Shown here: piece after piece, positions 45,659 through 53,416 of the stretch
Layout of the letters: every line of letters starts with the position of its first letter
How positions within the stretch are numbered: position 1 is the stretch's first letter
NCBI RefSeq assembly: GCF_013204795.1
Contig: NZ_JABMKW010000020.1
Coordinates: 62,001-126,000, forward strand
Direction: 5' to 3'
DNA: 64,000 nt
DNA from: Pedobacter panaciterrae
GTDB taxonomy: Bacteria > Bacteroidota > Bacteroidia > Sphingobacteriales > Sphingobacteriaceae
Program-made: the position numbers and the translations under genes
The notes under the pieces: generated by a model
Seen by the model: the letters and a program-made list of their open reading frames with translations, nothing else
Database searches by the model: none
Told to the model about the DNA's origin: nothing

Positions 45659-46124
45659 AGGGAGGAAATAAGGTATTATGGGATAAAGGTACAAAAAGAT
45701 GAAAGATTTCCCCTGAGAGTTAAACAAAAGTAATATTATAACGGCAAAAGCTTTCAATGATATAATGGTTCTGTTCAGTGTGGTTAGGCCTTTTTCTGGT
45801 ATGTGGGTGGCGGATAATCCTCAGGCACCTTTCATAGAGATACAGACCTATGGGGCACCTATAATACAGCTATGTAACCGCTGTGTAACTCCTTCTATTA
45901 TTTAACCTGGACCGAATCGTTTATAGGGGCAGGTACAGGGTAGAATTTAATACATAAGATAATGGTTTTATTTTTTTATTCCAAGTGCTGCCCGTGCCGG
46001 ATGTAACAGTAAATGTTTTAAATTAGTGCATGTATTTATAATAATACCACCAGGGGGGTATTGTTACTGCGGATATCAAATATCAAATTTGACTATATCA
46101 ATTAATAATTATTATCTAATTAAC
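45659..46124. other. 466-base divergent intergenic region
   Basis: No convincing ORF. It separates the GAF-PAS kinase from the four-gene signalling operon. Near its right end are two head-to-tail copies of TATCAAA (46074-46087) and a third TATCAA at 46096, upstream of the ATG at 46125. A TTTG at 46088-46091 may serve as a -33 element, but no good -7 element follows. The rest shows no structure I can support. Confidence 0.4.
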
Positions 46125-46577
46125 ATGGAAACTCAAACCCACTCACCACAAGTAGCTGCAAACTTAGATGTTTGCGAAACCTATCCACAAGATTTGATCA
46201 ACGCAGGGAACCCCATTTCCGAAGAAAGAGCAAGGGAAAGCATCGGCTATTATCTTGCTGCCACAACCGGACCGAATGATCCTGAACATATTTTTGGTTT
46301 TGAATATGGATTGAACACACTCCGTACCTTTATGGAACAGATTGATACCTATAATAAAACCGCAGGAGAGAAAATCGTTGCTGTGCGAATTTATCATGCC
46401 GTATCGATTCGTCCTAATGATACTTCCAAAACCCCTAAAAGAGATGAAATTTTAATACCGGTTCTTGAAAGTGGTAATGATTTGTATAAAGTGGCACCTA
46501 TAGTTGGCCCCCCAATTATCGTTGGCGACACAAGACCATGCCCAAATCAATGTAAATTAACGCTCTTAACAGAATAA
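46125..46577 (+). CDS. Unknown 150-residue cytoplasmic protein with C-terminal CPNQC
   Basis: A 150-residue protein without signal peptide or membrane segment. The upstream frame extends to 46026 but the ATG at 46125 (METQTHSPQVAANLDVCETY) is the sensible start. Visible stretches are ARESIGYYLAATTGPNDPEH, IFGFEYGLNTLRTFMEQIDT, VAVRIYHAVSIRP, and a Cys pair near the end, RPCPNQCK (Cys139, Cys143), that could bind metal or form a disulfide. I do not recognise the family. It leads a run with a membrane protein (7-base gap), a kinase and a regulator, so it probably belongs to their pathway. Confidence 0.7.
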   Translation: METQTHSPQVAANLDVCETYPQDLINAGNPISEERARESIGYYLAATTGPNDPEHIFGFEYGLNTLRTFMEQIDTYNKTAGEKIVAVRIYHAVSIRPNDTSKTPKRDEILIPVLESGNDLYKVAPIVGPPIIVGDTRPCPNQCKLTLLTE

Positions 46578-46584
46578 ATCACTA

Positions 46585-47238
46585 ATGCCGGATCTTAGAG
46601 ACGCTATTTTTTTTATCTCATCGGTATCAGATGTCTCTGAGATCCTGCCTTTAACCGCATGGTTGTTTGTTGCTCAAAAAAAAATGCCTTACACGTTGCT
46701 GGGTATATTATTTCTTATCTCCTCGATATTAAAAATATACTCATTGATCACTGCAGAACTGCATATTAATAATATGCCGGCATTTCACCTGCTGGCTTTA
46801 GTAGAAATTGCGCTTGTTTATTGCTTTTACAACCAATTGATTTTTAGAAAAATTCATTGGCTGGCGTTAATCGCAATATCACTTGCAAACGTCTTAAATA
46901 CACTTTTTTTACAGGATATCCATAGCTTCAATTCGCTTGCCTGGGCATTTAACATGATCTTGCTTATTGTGCTGGGACTAATGTACTTTTATAAGATCTA
47001 TAATGACGACTATGACTATACACCCTTAAACGAAAGGCCAGCCTTTATCATTACCTCAGGTTGGTTAATTTATGCGTCTGGTGCACTTTTTACGTATTTG
47101 CTGGGCACAGAAATATTATCTGGCACACCTGATGGATTTTATAAGAATGCCTGGGTTTTTCAGTGCATTTCAAATATTCTTAAAAATGTTATCATAGGGT
47201 ATGGTTTCTGGTTAATTGGAAAAAAATGTCTAACCTGA
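46585..47238 (+). CDS. Polytopic membrane protein of unknown function
   Basis: A 217-residue protein with about six or seven transmembrane helices (AFHLLALVEIALVYCFYNQL, SLAWAFNMILLIVLGLMYFY, NILKNVIIGYGFWLIGK). It resembles no family I can name; the arrangement recalls the membrane part of 7TM-type sensors. Its 3' end overlaps the kinase gene by 13 bases, so the two are translationally coupled. The kinase that follows has just one transmembrane helix and no periplasmic sensor, so this protein may supply the input. That is inference. Confidence 0.75.
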   Translation: MPDLRDAIFFISSVSDVSEILPLTAWLFVAQKKMPYTLLGILFLISSILKIYSLITAELHINNMPAFHLLALVEIALVYCFYNQLIFRKIHWLALIAISLANVLNTLFLQDIHSFNSLAWAFNMILLIVLGLMYFYKIYNDDYDYTPLNERPAFIITSGWLIYASGALFTYLLGTEILSGTPDGFYKNAWVFQCISNILKNVIIGYGFWLIGKKCLT

Positions 47239-48002
47239 TCTATCTTCTGCTGGGCACATCATCAATGGTACTCATGATGGTGGCGATTATCTGGTTTGTT
47301 TTCGCATTCCAGCGAAAACTTGCGGCCAAAGCAAAAGCCTATAAAGAAATTGAAGAATTGATGCAAAAGCAGGAACTTAAGTCGGCATATGTGCTTATAG
47401 AGGCGCAGGAGCAGGAACGAAAGCGGATAGCTGCAGAATTACATGATAATGTAGGTAGTTTACTTGCTACCTTAAAGATTTACAGCGATTTATCGGTTAC
47501 TCATGCTGATCCGGATTACATCAAAGAATTGAACGGAAAAATGAATGTAATAGCAGAGGATCTGGGTCTGGAAATCAGGAAACTTTCGCATAAACTAGAC
47601 CTTAGGGCCTTGTCGGGCTTCGGATTAAAAGCTGCACTGCTACAACTCGCCGAAGCTATAAATGAATCAGGCAAGCTAAAGGTGCTGGCAGTTATCGATA
47701 TAGCAAGTCCACTGCCCGAAGAAATATCTTTGCAACTGTACAGGATCATCCAGGAGCTATTTACGAATACCTTAAAACATGCCATGGCAAGTGAGGCGAG
47801 AATTGAAATTACGGTAATAGATCGTGATGTTACCTTGATTTATGAGGATAATGGAAAAGGCTTTGATATCAACGATCAGGCATCAATCGGAATGGGAATA
47901 AGCAATATCAAATCAAGAGTGAGCCACATTAACGGAAAACTCACTTTCGACTCTTTGTCTAATGGAATTACTTACATTATAGAAATCACAAACTATGAAT
48001 GA
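47226..48002 (+). CDS. NarL-type sensor histidine kinase (HisKA_3)
   Basis: A 258-residue kinase with one N-terminal transmembrane helix (MSNLIYLLLGTSSMVLMMVA...) and no periplasmic domain. A coiled segment leads to the HisKA_3 box RKRIAAELHDNVGSLLATLK, phospho-acceptor His73. The HATPase has QELFTNTLKHAMAS and DNGKGFD, with IGMGISNIKSRV as the G2 region. It ends eight bases inside the response regulator gene. The upstream membrane protein probably provides its sensor. Confidence 0.92.
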   Translation: MSNLIYLLLGTSSMVLMMVAIIWFVFAFQRKLAAKAKAYKEIEELMQKQELKSAYVLIEAQEQERKRIAAELHDNVGSLLATLKIYSDLSVTHADPDYIKELNGKMNVIAEDLGLEIRKLSHKLDLRALSGFGLKAALLQLAEAINESGKLKVLAVIDIASPLPEEISLQLYRIIQELFTNTLKHAMASEARIEITVIDRDVTLIYEDNGKGFDINDQASIGMGISNIKSRVSHINGKLTFDSLSNGITYIIEITNYE

Positions 48003-48612
48003 GCTATTGATTTACATTGCAGATGATCATGCTATTTTTGTGGAGGGGCTGAGTGAAATACTAAAAGCGCAGCCTCATCTTAAAATCATAGGAACGGCAA
48101 CTGATGGCCAGGAACTGGTTGAGTTAATGTTGCAAAGAAAGGCCGATTTGGTAATTCTGGATATAAATATGCCAAAGCTTAATGGAATTCAGTGTACAGA
48201 ATGGATCAAAAAAAATAGCCCTAAAACAAAGGTGGTTATATTAACCATGTTTCCTGAAAAGTCATATATAGACCAATTGATTAAGGCAGGGGCCGATGGT
48301 TGTCTCTTAAAAAGCCGGGGAAGCAAGGATCTGTTAGAGGCCATAGAGCGGGTAATCGACAGTAAATCTTATTTTGATAGCATTACTGATTTTATTAATC
48401 CAATTGAGCATTTACCTTATCACATAAGTGAAAGGGAAATTGAAATTATACGCCTGGTTGTAAATGGGCTTACAAGTGCCGAAATAGCAGGTAAACTGTT
48501 CATTTCAGAACATACAGTAAAAACTCATCGAAAAAACATTTTCAGAAAAATGGGCATAAATAGCACAGGTCAGCTGGCTACATTTGCTATCAATAACGGG
48601 CTGATTGCTTAA
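47995..48612 (+). CDS. LuxR/NarL-type response regulator
   Basis: A 205-residue regulator. Receiver domain residues 1-120 with acidic pair DD (10-11) and phospho-acceptor Asp56 in LVILDINMPKLNG. C-terminal LuxR helix-turn-helix (HISEREIEIIRLVVNGLTSA, EIAGKLFISEHTVKTHRKNI). It is the last gene of the four-gene run and overlaps the 3' end of the opposing GNAT gene by four bases. Confidence 0.93.
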   Translation: MNELLIYIADDHAIFVEGLSEILKAQPHLKIIGTATDGQELVELMLQRKADLVILDINMPKLNGIQCTEWIKKNSPKTKVVILTMFPEKSYIDQLIKAGADGCLLKSRGSKDLLEAIERVIDSKSYFDSITDFINPIEHLPYHISEREIEIIRLVVNGLTSAEIAGKLFISEHTVKTHRKNIFRKMGINSTGQLATFAINNGLIA

Positions 48613-49103
48613 AAAGCCAGGTCGTAACGTTGTTCAACAAGCGATTTGCCAAAATCATTTGAAGGCTTTTCTTCTGTTAATCTAAACCCAAATTTTTTGT
48701 AAAGGTGATGAGCTGCCGGTAAATGATCAGTTGTCCACAAATAGGCATGTTTATATTTACGTTCTTTTGCAAAATCCATAAAAAGCCGCATCAGTGTGTT
48801 GCCCAGGCCCAATCCCCGACATTCAGACTCAAAATAGAAATAGCGCAACTGGGCGGTACTGTTTTCGCGGTGCATCAATAGCATAAAACCCACTATCTTA
48901 GGCCCCTGTTCGCATATCCATGCCCGATCGAGCTCGGGATCATAATTTTTATAAAATTCGTGCAACCCTGCACCAACGTAAGTTTCAAAGTTTACACCAT
49001 AATTGTACTCTTCACCATATATCTTGCCATGCCTGTATATTACATATCCCAGATCACCTGGTCTTATTTCTGTGCGGATGGTAATGTCCTGTGTCTTTTC
49101 CAT
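48609..49103 (-). CDS. GNAT family N-acetyltransferase
   Basis: A 164-residue acetyltransferase: TIRTEIRPGDLGYVIYRHGK at the start, then AQLRYFYFESECRGLGLG carrying the acetyl-CoA pyrophosphate-binding loop, and PAAHHLYKKFGFRLTEE. In other bacteria this same sequence type is the C-terminal half of a fused MarR-GNAT protein. Here it is a separate ORF in the same reading frame as the MarR gene, divided by TAA and one codon (GAA) before its ATG. The substrate is unknown. Confidence 0.88.
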   Translation of the reverse strand: MEKTQDITIRTEIRPGDLGYVIYRHGKIYGEEYNYGVNFETYVGAGLHEFYKNYDPELDRAWICEQGPKIVGFMLLMHRENSTAQLRYFYFESECRGLGLGNTLMRLFMDFAKERKYKHAYLWTTDHLPAAHHLYKKFGFRLTEEKPSNDFGKSLVEQRYDLAF

Positions 49104-49106
49104 TTC

Positions 49107-49541
49107 TTATTTACTAATTTTTGAAAGAATATTTTGGATAGCTTGCATGTGCGAGATCAGTTTATTAACCTCTTGATCATTGAGATTTTCCATGATGTCT
49201 GCAATTTGATTGTCACTGGCCTTATTGAGTTTTTCATACTCCTTTGCACCTGTAGCCGACAATGCAATCAGTTGCACTCTGGCATCTACATGATCTGATG
49301 TTTTTGCTATCAGTCCTTTTTTCTCAAAACTTAGCAATACCCTGCTTAAATAGCTTTTGTCCATGTCTAGTAGCTCAGTGATTGTTTTGGCACTGATTTT
49401 TTTAGCGTGATAGATCTCATACATTACCCTTACTTCTGGTAGTGTAAATTTGCTGTCAAGTAGGAATTTGTCAAGCAAGCCAATCACTTTGGTATAAAAC
49501 CTATTAAAAGCTCTGATTTTATCTACATCATGTTTATCCAT
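49107..49541 (-). CDS. MarR family transcriptional regulator
   Basis: A 144-residue winged-helix regulator. The start is the ATG at 49541 (MDKHDVDKIRAFNRFYTKVI); the frame also reaches a TTG at 49547. The helix-turn-helix and wing are KISAKTITELLDMDKSYLSR, VLLSFEKKGLIAKTSDHVDA and RVQLIALSATGAKEYEKL. It ends with the stop that separates it from the GNAT frame. A perfect inverted repeat 21 bases upstream of its start is a likely autoregulatory site. Confidence 0.9.
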   Translation of the reverse strand: MDKHDVDKIRAFNRFYTKVIGLLDKFLLDSKFTLPEVRVMYEIYHAKKISAKTITELLDMDKSYLSRVLLSFEKKGLIAKTSDHVDARVQLIALSATGAKEYEKLNKASDNQIADIMENLNDQEVNKLISHMQAIQNILSKISK

Positions 49542-49561
49542 AAACAAAAATAATAATTATG

Positions 49562-49576
49562 GTTGACAAAGTCAAC
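49562..49576. promoter_or_regulatory. GTTGAC-AAA-GTCAAC inverted repeat, candidate MarR operator
   Basis: Two exact six-base arms with a three-base spacer, 21 bases before the MarR start. The pattern is the size and form expected for a MarR dimer and it lies in the promoter region. Confidence 0.6.
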
Positions 49577-49738
49577 TAATTTAAGGTCATTTTCTTTATG
49601 ATTAGATTATGGGGTGAAACCACTGAAACATTTCCTTTATTTGTATATGCCGAGCTTTTAAATGTAAATAAAGGCTATTAGACATGTATGACGTAAATAT
49701 GTCGTAAACAAGTCGCAAAACAATTTCGGCCTTAATAA

Positions 49739-49746
49739 TACCTTTG
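49739..49746 (+). promoter_or_regulatory. Candidate -7 element TACCTTTG
   Basis: TACCTTTG matches TAnnTTTG exactly. No convincing -33 element is seen at the usual distance. Its position would place the start site near 49753, favouring the ATG at 49770. Confidence 0.35.
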
Positions 49747-49769
49747 TCATGTACATAAAACGTTCTAAA

Positions 49770-50375
49770 ATGAAAAATATAGACTTAGCAAAAAAGATTA
49801 AAGAACTACGCAGTCGCAAAGGCATGAGCCAGGAAGAGCTAGCTGAAAAATCTCAACTTAGCCTAAGAACAATTCAACGAATTGAGGGAGGAGAGACTGA
49901 AGCAAGAGGGGATACCTTACAACGTTTGGCAAAGGCTTTAAATGTAACTCCTGATGAATTGACAGATTGGACAGAAAGTGAAGATAGAGGTTTTCTGGCT
50001 GTGCTAAATTTGTCCGCACTCAGTTTTATAGCTTTTCCAATACTGGGGATAGTAGTGCCGTTGGCACTGTGGATGCTCAAAAAGGATAAAATTAAATACA
50101 TAAATGAGACCGGTAAAAGACTATTGAACTTTCAAATATCCTGGTGCATTTTAGTTATGTTCTTCTCTATTTTTCCCATGGTTATCCAAATCTTTCATAT
50201 TGGCGGCTCAATATTTAGGGGATTTAGAATTTTTAATTTAGGAGCTATAGAGTCATTTATACTGATGGTGCCCATACTGTATGCTGTTAATCTTGTTTTC
50301 ATCATTGTAAATACAATAAGAAGTTACAATACCAGAAAAGTATTCTATCAGCCGGCTATTCCTTTTTTAAGATAA
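49770..50375 (+). CDS. XRE-type HTH protein with C-terminal DUF4870-like membrane domain
   Basis: A 201-residue protein. The N-terminal 70 residues are an XRE helix-turn-helix (LAKKIKELRSRKGMSQEELA, EKSQLSLRTIQRIEGGETEA). After a linker come three or four hydrophobic helices of DUF4870 type (LSALSFIAFPILGIVVPLAL, FILMVPILYAVNLVFIIVNT). It would bind DNA from the membrane. The start is placed at 49770 rather than 49749, because the shorter form has the usual N-terminus and fits the -7 element. Confidence 0.8.
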   Translation: MKNIDLAKKIKELRSRKGMSQEELAEKSQLSLRTIQRIEGGETEARGDTLQRLAKALNVTPDELTDWTESEDRGFLAVLNLSALSFIAFPILGIVVPLALWMLKKDKIKYINETGKRLLNFQISWCILVMFFSIFPMVIQIFHIGGSIFRGFRIFNLGAIESFILMVPILYAVNLVFIIVNTIRSYNTRKVFYQPAIPFLR

Positions 50376-50409
50376 AAGTTCATTATCTTCAAAACGAAAT
50401 CAACCTCGC

Positions 50410-50946
50410 ATGCATTTAACCTCTCAACTAAAAGCAGGTTTTATTATGACTTGCTTTTTCATAATCAATACAGCTATGGCTCAAAGCAAGCAAACGGATA
50501 CTTTAAACAAATTTACTGGAACATGGAGCGGAGTAGCCACAAAACGCCTTAATGAAAATGAAATCTATAGGCCTTATTCCATAACCTGGAGAATTCATCA
50601 CATAGACAACTCAAAAAATCAAATTGAGCTTACAGAAATAGGTCAAAGATTTGAGAGTTATGAAGAGATAAAAAAGCCAAAAAAAGCGACTTACAAAGGG
50701 CACATTGATAAGGATACGCTCTCTATAGAAATCAGCAATCCTAAAACAAAGAATAAGTACCTGGTTAAATTAAGCCTTAACAAGAATGAGGAACATTCTA
50801 TGCTAATTGGTAAAGTTGAACCTATTGGAACTAACGATAGTTTGATGTTTTTGTTGACTAAAAATGGCGATGATACTTCCAAATACGTGAAACCAAAAGA
50901 CGAGGTTGAGGTAGTAGTTCTGCCTCCGCCACCATCAAAACACTAG
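50410..50946 (+). CDS. Small secreted protein, paralogue of 52861-53391
   Basis: A 178-residue exported protein (signal peptide ending NTAMAQ). The first ~40 residues and the C-terminal part match the protein at 52861 closely (SKQTDTLNKFTGTWSG, TWRIHHIDNSKNQIELTEI, NKYLVKLSLN, DDTSKYVKP...PPPP). The fold looks like a beta-barrel of lipocalin type. No family is recognised. It is followed 14 bases later by a TonB C-terminal-like lipoprotein. Confidence 0.7.
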   Translation: MHLTSQLKAGFIMTCFFIINTAMAQSKQTDTLNKFTGTWSGVATKRLNENEIYRPYSITWRIHHIDNSKNQIELTEIGQRFESYEEIKKPKKATYKGHIDKDTLSIEISNPKTKNKYLVKLSLNKNEEHSMLIGKVEPIGTNDSLMFLLTKNGDDTSKYVKPKDEVEVVVLPPPPSKH

Positions 50947-50960
50947 GAATGAAGTAATAG

Positions 50961-51392
50961 ATGAAAACATTAATCCTATTTCTTGGTCTGTTTTTCTTAC
51001 TAGGTTGTGCACGTCCTTATACTCTTGTAACCGAAAATAACTCTTGCGTAAAGCAATATAATTCCAAATTAAAAAGAAATATTTACAGTTATGTAGATGA
51101 ATTTCCCGAATTTCCTGGGGGTATTGAGGCATTGATGAAGTATATCAGTAAAAACAGGACAATTGACGAGAATTATATTCAAGGCACACTTAAATTTGAG
51201 ATTATCATTGATGTTGATGGTGCAATTATTGATGAGAAGATTCCAGGTAAAGAGCCTGATGCATATACCGTTTCGGATAAGGATCTACTCAAAATACTCC
51301 GAATGATGCCTAAATGGAAGCCAGGTAAATGCAAAAACAGGAAAGTTCCGTTTCGATACCCTTTCCTGATACACATTAACATAAGTTATTAA
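50961..51392 (+). CDS. Lipoprotein with solitary TonB C-terminal domain
   Basis: A 143-residue lipoprotein with lipobox LLGC (Cys16). Most of the mature chain is a TonB C-terminal fold (PEFPGGIEALMKYISKNRTI, IQGTLKFEIIIDVDGAI, MMPKWKPGKCKNRKVPFRYP). It has neither the usual transmembrane anchor nor a Pro-rich linker, so it cannot carry proton-motive energy like TonB. It may bind a receptor's TonB box or peptidoglycan. It starts 14 bases after the first paralogue gene. Confidence 0.75.
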   Translation: MKTLILFLGLFFLLGCARPYTLVTENNSCVKQYNSKLKRNIYSYVDEFPEFPGGIEALMKYISKNRTIDENYIQGTLKFEIIIDVDGAIIDEKIPGKEPDAYTVSDKDLLKILRMMPKWKPGKCKNRKVPFRYPFLIHINISY

Positions 51393-51395
51393 AGC

Positions 51396-51866
51396 ATGCC
51401 AATTATCAGAATTGAAACTTTCATAAATGCTGATCGGGCAACGGTCTTTGATCTTGCCAGAAGCATCGATCTCCATCAAATCTCAACGGTACATACCAAT
51501 GAAAGGGCCGTTGCAGGAAAGATGTCGGGGCTCATTGAAATAAATGAATCGGTGACATGGGAAGCCAGACATTTTGGGATTGTACAGAGATTAAGTTCTA
51601 AAATAACCGAAATGAAATCTCCAGAATATTTTGTTGATGAAATGGTTTTCGGAGCTTTTAAGTCATTTAGGCACGAGCATATTTTTGAAGCAAAGGAAAC
51701 TGGAACACTGATGACAGATGTTTTTAATTACATTTCTCCGCTTGGAGTTCTGGGGAAACTGGCAAATGTGCTTTTTCTTAACCGATATGTAACAGATTTG
51801 CTGGTTCAAAGGAATAAAGTATTAAAGGAATATGGCGAAAGAAAACAGGGGCTGTTTGAAGTCTGA
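51396..51866 (+). CDS. SRPBCC family protein
   Basis: A 156-residue soluble protein with the START/SRPBCC helix-grip pattern: IRIETFINADRATVFDLARS at the start, then HTNERAVAGKMSGLIEINES, VTWEARHFGIVQRLSSKITE, and EHIFEAKETGTLMTDVFNYI leading to a long C-terminal helix. This fold binds hydrophobic ligands; no ligand is known. It starts three bases after the preceding stop, so it is likely in the same transcript. Confidence 0.75.
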   Translation: MPIIRIETFINADRATVFDLARSIDLHQISTVHTNERAVAGKMSGLIEINESVTWEARHFGIVQRLSSKITEMKSPEYFVDEMVFGAFKSFRHEHIFEAKETGTLMTDVFNYISPLGVLGKLANVLFLNRYVTDLLVQRNKVLKEYGERKQGLFEV

Positions 51867-51889
51867 ATCGCATTCATTATATTTATTTT

Positions 51890-52030
51890 ATGGATCCTAA
51901 CGAACTCAGAAAACTCGACAGAATACCCACAAGCGATAGACACTGGGTATTTCGTACACCCTTTTACGGGATTATTATGTTTATCATCGTGTTAGTTTTG
52001 ATGTTTATTAAAAATTGGCTAACGGAGTAG
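51890..52030 (+). CDS. 46-residue membrane microprotein
   Basis: A short ORF with ATG at 51890 and TAG at 52028. Its product has a polar N-terminus (MDPNELRKLDRIPTSDRHWV) and a single hydrophobic helix (GIIMFIIVLVLMFIKNWL). It lies 23 bases after the SRPBCC gene and 13 bases before the next gene, filling a gap in an otherwise tight run. The organisation and composition support a real small membrane protein; function unknown. Confidence 0.55.
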   Translation: MDPNELRKLDRIPTSDRHWVFRTPFYGIIMFIIVLVLMFIKNWLTE

Positions 52031-52043
52031 CACACTTAACGCA

Positions 52044-52778
52044 ATGAAAAAAATATCCCTCCTTTTTATTTTAGTCATGCTTTCAATCTCATTTGCTCAA
52101 GCTTTAGAGATTGGACCAAATCATTGGGTTGACTTTACTGGAAAGTTAGGGAACAGCGATGTCCAATTGTCTATATACAGGTTTAGTAATGGAACACTAA
52201 AAGGCAACTACTGCTACAAGAAATTTGAAAAGAAGATTCCTTTGACTGGTAAAATTAATGGGGATGTAATAGAATTAACCGAAATGGTCAATGGAAGAGC
52301 CAATGGGATATTTACGGGTAAAGTATTTACAGACGATAAAGATAGATTTGAAGGCGTATGGACAAATTCTGATAAAACCAAATCTTATGATCTCAAACTC
52401 ACTCTCTGTTCAATTGTGTCCGGATCAGAAAACCATAGATACGGTTCTTTTGCTACAGATTCTGAGGTAGAGAATTTTATGAAAAAAGCAAAAGACGCCA
52501 TTCTTGAAAATGATCGCCAGTGGTTAATAAGCCGTATAAAATACCCGATAAATGTGACTTTAAATCATAAGAGAATTGCAATTAAAAGCCAGAAGCAGAT
52601 GTCTGTCAATTTTAGTCAGATCTTTCATGCCGAATTTAAGAGAAAGATCAAAGACGCATGTACGTGTAATATGTTTACCAATTATCGGGGTACAATGCTT
52701 GGTGCCGGGGAGATTTGGATAGAGGGTTTTAAAGTGAAATCTAAAGACCAACTATTGATTAAGGCGCTGAATAATTAG
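52044..52778 (+). CDS. Hypothetical secreted protein (244 aa)
   Basis: A 244-residue exported protein (signal peptide ending SFAQA). The first half repeats beta-hairpin units (VDFTGKLGNSDVQLSIYRFS, GRANGIFTGKVFTDDKDRFE, GVWTNSDKTKSYDLKLTL). The second half is alpha/beta (EVENFMKKAKDAILENDRQW, LISRIKYPINVTLNHKRIAI) and resembles the NTF2-like style of many small periplasmic proteins. No family is recognised. It follows the microprotein gene by 13 bases. Confidence 0.65.
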   Translation: MKKISLLFILVMLSISFAQALEIGPNHWVDFTGKLGNSDVQLSIYRFSNGTLKGNYCYKKFEKKIPLTGKINGDVIELTEMVNGRANGIFTGKVFTDDKDRFEGVWTNSDKTKSYDLKLTLCSIVSGSENHRYGSFATDSEVENFMKKAKDAILENDRQWLISRIKYPINVTLNHKRIAIKSQKQMSVNFSQIFHAEFKRKIKDACTCNMFTNYRGTMLGAGEIWIEGFKVKSKDQLLIKALNN

Positions 52779-52808
52779 ATAGATAGTTTAAGGATGAGTT
52801 ATCCATAA

Positions 52809-52839
52809 ATTGTTATTAGAAAATATCTACTTATCTTTA
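52809..52839 (+). promoter_or_regulatory. Candidate promoter for the second paralogue gene
   Basis: ATTG at 52809-52812 and TATCTTTA at 52832-52839 are 19 bases apart, close to the Bacteroidetes pattern. The first paralogue has a similar TATCTTCA at 50384. Confidence 0.4.
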
Positions 52840-52860
52840 AGAAAACCAAATTGACCTCTT

Positions 52861-53391
52861 ATGTATTTGACCTCTCATCTAAAAGCAGTTTTTATTATAG
52901 CTTGTTTTTTTATAATCAATACGTCTAAGGCTCAAAGCAAGCAAACTGATACTTTAAATAAATTTACTGGAACATGGGGTGGATCAAGCATAGATGTTTC
53001 TAAGCGGAAATATGAGCATGTCTCATATGTTACCTGGAGGATCCATGATATTGACAATGTCAAGAACCAGATAGTAGTTACAGAAATAAATCAAAAAGTT
53101 TATACTGGTAATAAAATAAAAGATCCGAAAAAAATGATTTACAAAGGTAAGGTAGATGGAGATTCTCTCTTGGTAGAAGTTCGTAATCCAGATACAAAAA
53201 AAAAGTATTTAGTTAAGCTAAAATTTGATGGTAGTGGTGAAGTTAATGTACTTAAAGGTAGTGTTGAATCAGAGGAAAATAAACATAATTTCGTTTTTTC
53301 CATGATTAAATCTAACGATGACACCTCAACCTATGTAAAACCCACAGGAGATTTTCAAATAATAGTTACCCCGCCACCACCAAAAAACTAG
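52861..53391 (+). CDS. Small secreted protein, paralogue of 50410-50946
   Basis: A 176-residue exported protein (signal peptide ending TSKAQ). It shares the signal, the opening SKQTDTLNKFTGTWGG, TWRIHDIDNVKNQIVVTEIN, KKYLVKLKFD and the PPPP tail with the gene at 50410, and differs mostly in a central segment. The two are probably a duplication. The five genes between them suggest the copies formed with or after that cluster. Function unknown. Confidence 0.7.
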   Translation: MYLTSHLKAVFIIACFFIINTSKAQSKQTDTLNKFTGTWGGSSIDVSKRKYEHVSYVTWRIHDIDNVKNQIVVTEINQKVYTGNKIKDPKKMIYKGKVDGDSLLVEVRNPDTKKKYLVKLKFDGSGEVNVLKGSVESEENKHNFVFSMIKSNDDTSTYVKPTGDFQIIVTPPPPKN

Positions 53392-53416
53392 GTGCAAATT
53401 ACTAGAGAAACCTAAC

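Noticed and set aside
45659..45757. Hydrophobic N-terminal extension of the GAF-PAS kinase from a TTG
   Set aside because: A TTG start and an unusual hydrophobic leader; the ATG at 45658 gives the normal GAF start.
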